DNA of 64,000 nucleotides. Origin: Chitinophagaceae bacterium 26-R-25. GTDB taxonomy: Bacteria > Bacteroidota > Bacteroidia > Chitinophagales > Chitinophagaceae. The notes beneath the pieces were generated by a model. It was not told the origin of the DNA. It saw only the letters and a list, made by a program, of their open reading frames with translations, and made no database searches. The stretch is from positions 1,426,001-1,490,000 of the forward strand of contig JARWSJ010000002.1 in the NCBI GenBank assembly GCA_029906195.1, read 5' to 3'. Position numbers and translations under genes: made by a program. How positions within the stretch are numbered: the stretch's first letter is position 1; each line of letters begins with the position of its first letter. Of the stretch, positions 26,009 through 34,945 are shown in pieces.

Positions 26009-27154
26009 ATGAAACGATTCGCAAGCCTCGGCTTATTTATACTCACAGGATCGCTATTTTTTCTTTCCTGTAAGACGCAAAAAAACGCGAAGCAATTTGA
26101 CAACAGTTCAAAAGAAGTGTTGGACATTATCAATCTTGTAAACAACAAATGGCAGTCCACACATTCGCCGGAGCAAAGATCTTTTTGGGATGTTGCCGCT
26201 TACCAAACAGGCAATATGGAAGCGTATGCTATTACGAAAAATGAAAAGTACAGGCAATACGCAGAAGCCTGGGCCGGCTGCAATAACTGGAAAGGTGCAA
26301 CCTCTGATGATACAGCAGAATGGAAATATTCTTACGGTGAAAAGCCTGAATTTGTTTTGTTTGGCGACTGGCAATGTTGCTTTCAAACCTATGTTGATTT
26401 ATATGATCTGGAAAAAGATGAGAAGAAAATAGCCAGGGCAAAACAGGTAATGGAATATGAAATGGCCACCTCAAAAAATGATTACTGGTGGTGGGCAGAT
26501 GGACTCTACATGGTAATGCCCGTGATGGTGAAGTTGCACAAGGTGACACAAAATCCTAAGTACCTCAACAAGATGCACGAATATTTTGAGTACGCCAATT
26601 CTATTATGTACGATTCCTCCGAAAAACTTTACTACCGCGATGCACGCTATGTTTTTCCGGCGCACAAAACGGTGAATGGAAAAAAAGATTTTTGGGCAAG
26701 AGGGAACGGATGGGTTTTTGCGGCTCTGGCAAAAGTTTTGAAAGACTTACCGGTAAATGACCTACACAGAAGCGAATACATCACAAAATTTACCGGCATG
26801 GCAAAAGCATTGAAAACATTGCAACAACCTGATGGCTATTGGTCAAGAAGCCTGCAGGATGCCGAACACGCACCCGGCCCGGAAACCAGTGGTACTGCAT
26901 TTTTTACCTATGGTTTAATGTGGGGCATGGATAATGGCTATCTCGATAAAAATGAGTTTTTGCCTGTCGTAAAAAAGTCATGGACATATCTTTCTAAAAC
27001 TGCCATGCAGCAAGACGGTACGATTGGTTACGTGCAACCAATAGGAGATAGGGCGATCCCGGGTCAGGTGGTGGATAAAAATTCAACCGCAAACTTCGGA
27101 GTGGGAGCGTTTTTGCTTGCTGCGTGTGAAATACACAGGTACCTGGGTAAATAG
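26009..27154 (+). CDS. GH105/GH88-family unsaturated uronyl hydrolase lipoprotein
   Basis: A 381-residue alpha/alpha-barrel lipoprotein (lipobox LFFLSC, Cys21). Motifs: DYWWWADGLYMVMPVMVKL carries the catalytic Asp region, then YYRDARY, and DFWARGNGWVFAALAKVL, all typical of the GH105 (YteR/YesR) group. These enzymes remove a 4,5-unsaturated uronic acid left by polysaccharide lyases. In arabinogalactan loci a GH105 enzyme removes unsaturated glucuronate after Rha-GlcA lyase action, which fits the BNR-propeller enzyme at 38982. An unsaturated rhamnogalacturonyl hydrolase is the main alternative. Follows GH43 by 15 bp. Confidence 0.88.
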   Translation: MKRFASLGLFILTGSLFFLSCKTQKNAKQFDNSSKEVLDIINLVNNKWQSTHSPEQRSFWDVAAYQTGNMEAYAITKNEKYRQYAEAWAGCNNWKGATSDDTAEWKYSYGEKPEFVLFGDWQCCFQTYVDLYDLEKDEKKIARAKQVMEYEMATSKNDYWWWADGLYMVMPVMVKLHKVTQNPKYLNKMHEYFEYANSIMYDSSEKLYYRDARYVFPAHKTVNGKKDFWARGNGWVFAALAKVLKDLPVNDLHRSEYITKFTGMAKALKTLQQPDGYWSRSLQDAEHAPGPETSGTAFFTYGLMWGMDNGYLDKNEFLPVVKKSWTYLSKTAMQQDGTIGYVQPIGDRAIPGQVVDKNSTANFGVGAFLLAACEIHRYLGK

Positions 27155-27180
27155 GCTTCATGCCGACTTCGTCGTTTTTT

Positions 27181-27322
27181 TACCACGGAGTGAAGGAGGT
27201 TTTTTTCACGGAGGAAAGGAGGAGTAGTTTCGGCATCAAGTCTAGCTTCCGGCAGGAAGAGGAAGTTGTTGGCACAAATCTCCTTTTCTCTGTGAAAAAA
27301 ATCTCTGTTGCCTCTGTGGTTA
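27181..27322. repeat. CACAGAG-type nested-repeat inner module, alone
   Basis: ACCACGGAGTGAAGGAGG and TTCACGGAGGAAAGGAGG at the left pair with CTCCTTTTCTCTGTGAAAAA and CTCTGTTGCCTCTGTGGTTA at the right. This is the inner module of the nested elements at 38625-38881 and 48284-48526, here without the outer CCACTAAG arms. It fills part of the 420-bp gap before the regulator gene. Confidence 0.75.
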
Positions 27323-27370
27323 ATAAGAAGTAACAATCTTGGAGTGCATGCAATAGTCGGAGAGTCCGCA

Positions 27371-27403
27371 AGACCTGACAGGTTTTAAAAACCTGTCAGG
27401 TCT
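27371..27403. repeat. CCTGACAGG palindrome, copy 1
   Basis: A perfect palindrome with 16-bp arms around one A: AGACCTGACAGGTTTT and its complement. A longer relative is at 54752-54800. Between here and the regulator start at 27575 I see only AT-rich sequence, including a reversed TTACCC half-site near 27485-27490. Confidence 0.75.
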
Positions 27404-27574
27404 GGTGCAGTAGTGCAACATTAAAATCAGTTGCATAATGTGCCAACACGAAATTTCTTTTCCAACATTTTTTCAAAAAAAAGTGGGTAACTGCTTGATA
27501 AGTTTTTCTGAAAAAGCTAATTTAATTGTACGATTCACACTTATTTGCAACCAATAAGGATCACAAAACTAACG

Positions 27575-30500
27575 ATGCTGATAAGAAAGACTTTTTTGCT
27601 GGTGTATTTACTGGCTTTCTGCGCCATATTAAGAGCCAAAGATTTGCCCATTCGCTATTTAGGAATTGAGCAGGGCCTCTCTAATAATGTCATCACCACC
27701 ATCTATCAGGATCATCGCGGTTTTATGTGGATCGGAACGTATGATGGGCTCAATCGCTTCGACGGATATAATTTTAAAGTATTCAGAAACATCATTGGTG
27801 ACAGCACTTCATTGTCTACCAACAATGTGCTCTCCATTTGCGATGATGGAAAAAATAACATCTGGGTAGGTACGCAAAACGGACTGAATATTTTTAACCA
27901 GCACAACGAAACTTTCTCCAACCCAATTTATCTCGTGCATGGCAATGGTGTCCAGCAACACTTACAGGGCGAGGTGCTTTCCATTCTCAACATAAAGGAT
28001 CAAATGGTGTTGGTGGGTACACGCACCAATGGCCTTGTCATTTTCAAAGGCACGCCGCACTTGGGTATCCAGTTGCCGCTAAAGATTGGTGGTAAAGAAG
28101 AATGGAACTACCAGGTGCATGCTATCAGGTATGACGAAGCAAGGCAAAAGATCTGGCTCTCTATAAAAGGGAAAGGCATTTTCTTATTTAATATCGCAAC
28201 AAATGAGATGACCCGCGTGAGTTCGGAGATGGTACAAGCGAACGTGATGGAGATTGACAAGCAGGGAAATTTATGGTTGGGAACAAACAGCGACCTGGTT
28301 TATTACAATGCCAACACTCACGAACTTTCATATAGCCATCTTCCGCTGAACACTACTGTTACCAGTTTGTGTTTTGACAAAAAAGAAACATTGTGGATCG
28401 GTACCGATGGTGCGGGTGTTTTTGAATTGCCTTCAAATGCAAAGACTGCTACCCCTTTCAAATCTTCCAATGGCACAGAACTGATAAACAGCAACTCAGT
28501 ATATTCTGTTTGTTGCGACAAAAATGATCGCAAATGGATCGGCACATTGCGCGGAGGAATTAACCTGGTGGAATGCAGCGAGCCGTTTTTTGAACATGTA
28601 GTGTATAAAGGAAATGTTCCGAGCAAGGTAGATAATTTCATTCTATCGTTTTGCGAAGATGGGCAGCATAACGTTTACATAGGCACGGATGGCGCAGGTT
28701 TGCGCTATTGGGATCGTCGTCGCAATAGTTATGTTACCTACAAAAGCGATCCTAATAATTCGAGCACTATCAGCAGCAATTTCATTACCAATATCATTAA
28801 AGACGACCAGCAGGATATCTGGATATCTACATGGTTCGGTGGTGTAAACAGGCTAAGGAAAAACAGTAATCGCTTTGAGCGGTTTGAATTATACAATCCC
28901 AATACTAACAGCCGCGAACCGAATGCGTGGCTCGTGTACCAGGATGCACAGAAAAATATCTGGGCCGGTACTACCAACGATGGCAGCCTTTATCTTTTCA
29001 ATAAAAAAGAAAACAAGTTTGAACTATTTGATCCTTCCATTGCCAATCTTCAAACCATCGCGGAGGACAAACAGGGAAACATGTGGGCAGGCAATTACAC
29101 CTCGCTCATTAAGATAGACAGGATAAACAAAAAGCACCAGGTATATGCAATTGGTCATCCTGTTCGCTGCATAAGAGAAGATTCAAAGGGCCGCTTCTGG
29201 CTGGGTACGCAGGATGAAGGATTGTTGCTGTTTGATCGCGCAACAGGAAACTTCAAGCGCTTTACAACTTCAGAAGGTTTGCCGAGCAACACTATTCTTC
29301 GCATGCTGGAGGACAAGAGCGGCAACCTGTGGATGAGCACATACAACGGTCTTGTGAAGTTTGATCCCAACACTTACGCCTGTAACAACTTCTCGCAATC
29401 GGATGGACTGCAGAGTAACCAATTCAGCTTCAATGGTGGGCTGGCGCTGTCTTCCGGCGAGTTCATTTTTGGAGGCATCAACGGCTTTAATATTTTTTAT
29501 CCCGATAGTGTAGTGGTTCGCAAAGACAACACCAACATTTTTTTAACTAGTGTGAGAGTTGACAACAAGCCGGCGCAAAGTGACGCATCTGCCGATGTGA
29601 ATGACCAAACAATACGTCAGATCACATTGCCATTTGATCGTTCTTCACTATCGCTTGATTTTATTGCACTCGATTATTCAACATCCGATAAGATCCGGTA
29701 TGCATATATGCTGCAAGGTTGGGACAAAGGATGGAACTATGTAAACAAAGGAAGGACCGCCAACTATTCGCGTCTGCTTGAGGGCAAATATGTTTTCCTT
29801 GTAAAAACATCCAATGCCGATGGTACATGGGGCAATCCAACAGAATTGTTGCACGTGATTATACTGCCGCCCTGGTACAGAACATGGTGGGCCTACTCGC
29901 TTTTTGTATTGATCGCAGCAGCCATGATTTTCGCTTACATTACCTACGCACGCAGGCAGGAGCGACTCAAATACGAAATCAAACTCGCCCATGTAAAGAA
30001 TGAGCAGGATAAAATAATGGCGGAAAAGAAGCTTTCGTTCTTTACCAATGTTTCGCATGAGTTCAGAACTCCATTGTCGCTGATCATCAATCCCATTAAA
30101 GAGAAACTGGATGAAGCGCCGGATTTTGCATTGACCATTGCGTACAGAAATGCAAGGCGCATGCTCAGTTTGGTGGATCAGTTATTGCTTTTCCGCAAAG
30201 CAGATAGCGGCGAGGATATGCTGAAAATAGCTCCCGTTAATTTGCAAATGTTGTGCGATGGCGTTTATCAATGTTTTATACAACAGGCAAAAGCAAAGCA
30301 AATACAATATCAGTTCAATGCTCCGGACGCACCTATTAATATATGTGTGGACGTGGAGAAAATCGAGATTGCCATTTTTAACTTATTGTCCAACGCTTTT
30401 AAATTCACGCCGGAAAAAGGTTCTGTCACATTTACCATTGAAGAGGAAAGCGACAACGTAATCATTACGATAACTGATAGTGGTTGTGGTATCGCAAAGA

Positions 30501-31639
30501 GCGATCAGGCGAAGATTTTCGAGAAGTTTGCGCAGGCGGCAGATGCCGTCACACACAAATCCGGATTTGGCATTGGCCTTTACCTGGTCAAGCATTTTGT
30601 AGAGGCACATAAAGGAAGCATCAAAATCAGCAGCGAGATAAACAGCGGGTCGTCATTTTCCATACAATTGAAAAAAGGAAAACAGCAGCTGCCGGTTGTT
30701 GCACAACCTGTTGCAGAGGCCAACAATAATCAATTGCTGGAAGAACTTGCGGCAGGCAATGACGACAAGTTCACCGAAACACTGGCAGAAGCAATGCCTG
30801 CTTCCGGAAAAACTGTGGCGGAAGTGATCACAGAAAAGCGTTCCATTTTGCTTGTGGATGATAGTCGTGACGTTCGTAATTATCTGAAGCTTTTGTTTAA
30901 CGACAAATACATTTTGTACATGGCTGACGATGGGGTGGAAGGTTTAGCGCTTGCCGACGAACATCTGCCCGACCTCATCATCAGTGACATCAACATGACA
31001 GAAATGGATGGGCTTGAGCTGTGCGCCAAAATAAAGCAGTCATCCCGGCTCAACCACATACCAGTTATTTTGCTCACTGCCTCCACAGATGCCGCCGTTC
31101 GCCTGAAAGGTATCGAGGGCGGCGCGGACGATTACATCACCAAGCCATTTGACAAAGATCTGCTAACTGCAAGAGTAGAATCGATCCTGCGCAACCGCAG
31201 TCAGCTGCAACAATATTTCTTCGACAACATTACGCTGCGCACTTCATCTGCAAAAGTATCTGCGGAATACCAGGACTTTTTACAGCGATGTATTGAAATA
31301 GTGGAAAATAATCTCGACGCGGATGATTTCAACATGAAAAAATTTGCGCGGGCAATGGGAATGAGTCACTCCAGACTTTATCAAAAGATTAAAGCCATCT
31401 CTGGCCAGTCACCCAATGCATTTATCCGCTCCATCCGTTTGCGCAGGGCAGCGGTGTTAATGTTGACCGGAGACATGAACATTACGCAGTCGGCAAACTA
31501 TGTTGGCATTGGTGATGCCCGTTATTTCCGTGAGCAATTTGTAAAGCTGTTCGGGGTAATACCATCAGAGTATATCAAAAAATACCGCCACACCTTTAAT
31601 AATACTTATAACACTATCAAAATCAAAGGGAAGGCATAA
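27575..31639 (+). CDS. Hybrid two-component sensor-regulator (HTCS) of the polysaccharide locus
   Basis: A 1354-residue protein joining sensor, kinase, receiver and DNA-binding parts. Order: signal peptide/anchor; two-component propeller repeats (about 30-650, many WIGT-DGLNRF-type units); Y_Y_Y domain (about 670-750); transmembrane helix near 770-790 (WWAYSLFVLIAAAMIFAYI); HisKA with His828 in FFTNVSHEFRTPLSL; HATPase with NLLSNAFKFTPEKG and GFGIGLYLVKHF; receiver with Asp1138 in LIISDINMTEMDG; and an AraC-type HTH at the C-terminus (DFNMKKFARAMGMSHSRLYQ). It senses a periplasmic oligosaccharide and activates the locus. All catalytic residues are present. ATG at 27575 chosen over a TTG ten codons upstream. 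Confidence 0.95.
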   Translation: MLIRKTFLLVYLLAFCAILRAKDLPIRYLGIEQGLSNNVITTIYQDHRGFMWIGTYDGLNRFDGYNFKVFRNIIGDSTSLSTNNVLSICDDGKNNIWVGTQNGLNIFNQHNETFSNPIYLVHGNGVQQHLQGEVLSILNIKDQMVLVGTRTNGLVIFKGTPHLGIQLPLKIGGKEEWNYQVHAIRYDEARQKIWLSIKGKGIFLFNIATNEMTRVSSEMVQANVMEIDKQGNLWLGTNSDLVYYNANTHELSYSHLPLNTTVTSLCFDKKETLWIGTDGAGVFELPSNAKTATPFKSSNGTELINSNSVYSVCCDKNDRKWIGTLRGGINLVECSEPFFEHVVYKGNVPSKVDNFILSFCEDGQHNVYIGTDGAGLRYWDRRRNSYVTYKSDPNNSSTISSNFITNIIKDDQQDIWISTWFGGVNRLRKNSNRFERFELYNPNTNSREPNAWLVYQDAQKNIWAGTTNDGSLYLFNKKENKFELFDPSIANLQTIAEDKQGNMWAGNYTSLIKIDRINKKHQVYAIGHPVRCIREDSKGRFWLGTQDEGLLLFDRATGNFKRFTTSEGLPSNTILRMLEDKSGNLWMSTYNGLVKFDPNTYACNNFSQSDGLQSNQFSFNGGLALSSGEFIFGGINGFNIFYPDSVVVRKDNTNIFLTSVRVDNKPAQSDASADVNDQTIRQITLPFDRSSLSLDFIALDYSTSDKIRYAYMLQGWDKGWNYVNKGRTANYSRLLEGKYVFLVKTSNADGTWGNPTELLHVIILPPWYRTWWAYSLFVLIAAAMIFAYITYARRQERLKYEIKLAHVKNEQDKIMAEKKLSFFTNVSHEFRTPLSLIINPIKEKLDEAPDFALTIAYRNARRMLSLVDQLLLFRKADSGEDMLKIAPVNLQMLCDGVYQCFIQQAKAKQIQYQFNAPDAPINICVDVEKIEIAIFNLLSNAFKFTPEKGSVTFTIEEESDNVIITITDSGCGIAKSDQAKIFEKFAQAADAVTHKSGFGIGLYLVKHFVEAHKGSIKISSEINSGSSFSIQLKKGKQQLPVVAQPVAEANNNQLLEELAAGNDDKFTETLAEAMPASGKTVAEVITEKRSILLVDDSRDVRNYLKLLFNDKYILYMADDGVEGLALADEHLPDLIISDINMTEMDGLELCAKIKQSSRLNHIPVILLTASTDAAVRLKGIEGGADDYITKPFDKDLLTARVESILRNRSQLQQYFFDNITLRTSSAKVSAEYQDFLQRCIEIVENNLDADDFNMKKFARAMGMSHSRLYQKIKAISGQSPNAFIRSIRLRRAAVLMLTGDMNITQSANYVGIGDARYFREQFVKLFGVIPSEYIKKYRHTFNNTYNTIKIKGKA

Positions 31640-31675
31640 CGACTACATGGTGGGTATTTTCAAAATTGTGATTTT

Positions 31676-31704
31676 ACCCACCCTTTTTAAAAGTTTTACC
31701 CCCC
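31676..31704 (+). promoter_or_regulatory. Candidate binding site of the hybrid regulator upstream of susC
   Basis: Direct repeats TTTTACCCACCC and TTTTACCCCCC put the ACCC cores at 31676 and 31698, 22 bp apart, exactly as at 24895-24922 upstream of GH43. The site lies about 125-150 bp before the susC ATG, in the gap between the regulator gene and susC. Confidence 0.6.
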
Positions 31705-31827
31705 GTCTCAGGATTGTTTCAAAACTAATATTACACTACCAAACAAGGTCATAGGATTGCTTGCAAACATTTTTCCTGGTGCGTGCAATTTCCTGCGACC
31801 TGATTGCTCACCAAACAAAAACGTTAT

Positions 31828-34800
31828 ATGAAAAAAGATCGCTGCCTTCACCGGCAGACCAAACTGCTGCTATTGCTAATAGCCTGCTTTTTATTTGCTG
31901 TTCCGTTTTCTTACGCTCAAAATGCTACACTCACCGTTGCGGGAAGAGTAGCCGATTCCAAAAATGTTCCTATTAATGGTGCCACTGTTGCTGTGGAAGG
32001 CAGTAAGGCTGCAACTGCCACAGATGCCAACGGTGCATTTAAAATCAACGCAGCCAAAGGTGCAGTTTTACACATCACGGCCATAGGCTACCAGGAATTC
32101 AAAGTGAAAGTGGAAAGCGATAAATCACTTTCCGTTATAATGAAAGAGGACGATGCAAAAATGATGAACGATGTTGTAGTGGTGGGTTATGGTACACAAA
32201 AAAGATCTGACGTGACCGGTGCAGTGGTTTCTGTGCCTAAGGCCAGACTATCCGAATTGCCGGTAACCAACGTGTACCAGGCGATACAAGGTGTTGTGGC
32301 GGGTATGAACGTTACTTCCGGATCATCTGTTCCGGGTGCAACGCCCTCTGTGAATATACGGGGCCAAAACTCAGTGAACGCAAGTACAGAGCCGTTTGTG
32401 GTGGTGGACGGGGTTCCGTTAACCAAAACCGGCGGATCTATTAATGATATCAACCCGAACGATATCGCTTCGGTTGAAATTTTGAAAGATGCTTCTGCTG
32501 TTGCTATTTACGGTGTGAATGGTTCAAGCGGCGTAATCCTTATCACCACAAAAAGAGGAGGAAGTGGTAAGGCACAGATCCGTTATAACGGATATTATGG
32601 AACAGAAGACATCGCTCACATTCTTAAACCAAGAGAAGGAGCTTCTTACGTGCAAAAATGGAAAGATTATAACGCACAATCTGGTTTAACTCCGCAGTAC
32701 GATGTTCCGAATATCGCAGAGCTTCCATATTACAACTCTGGTCAGACTACCGATTGGATGGACGTGGTAACAAGACAAGGTATCATACAAGATCACAACC
32801 TGAGCATTTCCGGCGGCAATAAAGATGTGAAGTATTATGTGTCCGGTGATTATCTGAATGAAAAAGGTCCATTGATCGGTTTTAACTATAAAAGAGTAAG
32901 TATCCGTTCTAACCTTGATATTAATATTACCGATTTTCTTACCGTAGGTACTTCTCTATTCTTTGCCAACAATAACTATGATGGTGGCCGCATCAACATG
33001 CTGAATGCAACTGCGATGAGCCCTTATGCACAAGTAACAGATGCAAACGGTCAGTACATCATTTATCCGATGTATGCGGAATTGCTGTATACCAACCCAA
33101 TGTTGCCTCAGTACACCGACCAGGTTAACCGCAGCACGAATGTGAATGGCAATGGCTATGCGGAAATTAAATTCCCCGGTGCATTGAAAGGTTTGAAATT
33201 TAGAGTAAACGGTGCTTACACCTATTTGCCTACACTGGCAGGTAGCTATGTTGGCCGTAAGGCAAACGACCTGAATGGTACCGCCAGCAAAACAAACACA
33301 CAAACGAGAAGCTACATTGTAGAGAATATCCTGAGTTACACAAAAGACTTTGGTAAGCATCATATCGATTTCACAGGCTTGTACAGCGCACAACAAAAGT
33401 TGTTTGACTCAACAAGAGGAGGGGCAGTAGGTTTTATCAACGATCAGTTGTCATTTAATAACCTTGGAGCGGGTGCTACACAGACATCTGCTTCTTTTGC
33501 AAGCCAATACAGGATCAATTCGCAAATGGCACGTGTAAATTATAGTTATGACAGCCGTTACATGATCACCGCTACTGTAAGAAGAGATGGTTCTTCCTTA
33601 ATGGGTGCAAGTACCGATAAATACGGTGTTTTTCCATCTGTAGGTTTTGGATGGAACATCAGCAATGAAAAATTTATGAAAGGCCTGCAAGCCATCAATA
33701 GCCTTAAACTGAGAGGTTCATATGGTAAAACAGGTAATGAAGCAATTCCGAGTCCGTACCAGACAATAACAAAAGATAAATTGGCAAGATATCCTTTCAA
33801 TGGATTGGTGTCAACGGGTGTAGTGGCGGATAACCTGGGTAACAGCAACCTGCATTGGGAAAGCACAAAGGGCCTGAACCTTGGTGTTGACTTCGCTGTG
33901 CTGAATAGCCGCATCGGTGGTTCAATCGATGTTTACCACACCCAAACCGATGGTATCATCCTCAATCGTAACATTCCTGTTATGACAGGCTTTACATCGG
34001 TGTATGACAATATTGGTAAACTTGATAACAAGGGTTTTGAAGTAACATTGAACACGAAAAATATTGTTACCAATGATTTTCGTTGGGAAAGCATTATCAA
34101 CTTCTCACGCAACAAAAACAAATGGGTTGATATTTATGGAGATGGAAAAAGTGATGTTGGTAACAAATGGTTCATAGGCCAGCCGGTGGGCATTATTTAC
34201 GACTATCAAATGACAGGTATTTGGCAGGAAGGTGAAGACGCTTCTAAACAAGATCCATCAGCAAAACCAGGCTTCATCAAATTTGCAGATATCAATCACG
34301 ATGGAAAAATTACTGCTGACAGCGACCGCGTTGTGCAGGGACAAACAGCTCCAAAATGGATGGGTGGTTTTACCAACACTTTCCATTACAAAAATTTCCA
34401 CCTGAGCATCTTCTTGCAAACAGTACAAGGTGTTACAAAAAATGACAACGACCTGAACTATGTAGATGAGTCTGGCCGTCGTAATACACCGCAAGAAGTG
34501 GGTTACTGGACTGCAGCAAACAAGAGCCAGGACTTTCCTGCGCTTACAACCGCTGCCAACACAGGAAGACGTGGTTACGCTTATCCAAGAGATGCGAGCT
34601 ACACAAGATTAAAAGATATCACACTCAGCTATACTTTTTCGCAACGACTGGTAGATAAACTGAAACTGGGAAGCGTAACAGCCTATGCCAGTGGAAGAAA
34701 CCTTTACACCTGGACAAAATGGATCGGCTGGGATCCTGAAAACAACGTAGCACTAAGAGGTACAGGTACGGATGGTACGCTGGGTTCTTGGACAAACAAC

Positions 34801-34851
34801 TACCCAACCATTCGTTCATTCGTGTTTGGTTTAAATGTTTCATTAAAATAA
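31828..34851 (+). CDS. susC: SusC-like TonB-dependent outer-membrane transporter
   Basis: A 1007-residue protein: signal peptide (about 1-31, ending SYAQ), a CarboxypepD_reg-like domain (about 35-110, GRVADSKNVPINGATVAVEG), TonB box region and plug starting near DVVVVGYGTQKRSDVTGAVV, then a 22-strand barrel. No STN domain, so it is not of the anti-sigma-signalling type, consistent with control by the hybrid sensor next door. It imports oligosaccharides with the SusD-like lipoprotein encoded 94 bp downstream. I start at the ATG at 31828 because the in-frame TTG at 31804 adds eight residues that spoil the signal peptide. Confidence 0.95.
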   Translation: MKKDRCLHRQTKLLLLLIACFLFAVPFSYAQNATLTVAGRVADSKNVPINGATVAVEGSKAATATDANGAFKINAAKGAVLHITAIGYQEFKVKVESDKSLSVIMKEDDAKMMNDVVVVGYGTQKRSDVTGAVVSVPKARLSELPVTNVYQAIQGVVAGMNVTSGSSVPGATPSVNIRGQNSVNASTEPFVVVDGVPLTKTGGSINDINPNDIASVEILKDASAVAIYGVNGSSGVILITTKRGGSGKAQIRYNGYYGTEDIAHILKPREGASYVQKWKDYNAQSGLTPQYDVPNIAELPYYNSGQTTDWMDVVTRQGIIQDHNLSISGGNKDVKYYVSGDYLNEKGPLIGFNYKRVSIRSNLDINITDFLTVGTSLFFANNNYDGGRINMLNATAMSPYAQVTDANGQYIIYPMYAELLYTNPMLPQYTDQVNRSTNVNGNGYAEIKFPGALKGLKFRVNGAYTYLPTLAGSYVGRKANDLNGTASKTNTQTRSYIVENILSYTKDFGKHHIDFTGLYSAQQKLFDSTRGGAVGFINDQLSFNNLGAGATQTSASFASQYRINSQMARVNYSYDSRYMITATVRRDGSSLMGASTDKYGVFPSVGFGWNISNEKFMKGLQAINSLKLRGSYGKTGNEAIPSPYQTITKDKLARYPFNGLVSTGVVADNLGNSNLHWESTKGLNLGVDFAVLNSRIGGSIDVYHTQTDGIILNRNIPVMTGFTSVYDNIGKLDNKGFEVTLNTKNIVTNDFRWESIINFSRNKNKWVDIYGDGKSDVGNKWFIGQPVGIIYDYQMTGIWQEGEDASKQDPSAKPGFIKFADINHDGKITADSDRVVQGQTAPKWMGGFTNTFHYKNFHLSIFLQTVQGVTKNDNDLNYVDESGRRNTPQEVGYWTAANKSQDFPALTTAANTGRRGYAYPRDASYTRLKDITLSYTFSQRLVDKLKLGSVTAYASGRNLYTWTKWIGWDPENNVALRGTGTDGTLGSWTNNYPTIRSFVFGLNVSLK

Positions 34852-34945
34852 TTCTACCATTTTATAAAGACGCACAAAAACATTCATGATGAACAAGAAA
34901 AGAGAACAAAGAACATTCATGGATAGTGCGATAAATATATTCGAT

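Noticed and set aside
27371-27403. Rho-independent terminator
   Set aside because: The perfect palindrome has no T tract after it and belongs to a dispersed repeat with a second copy at 54752, so it is classed as a repeat.
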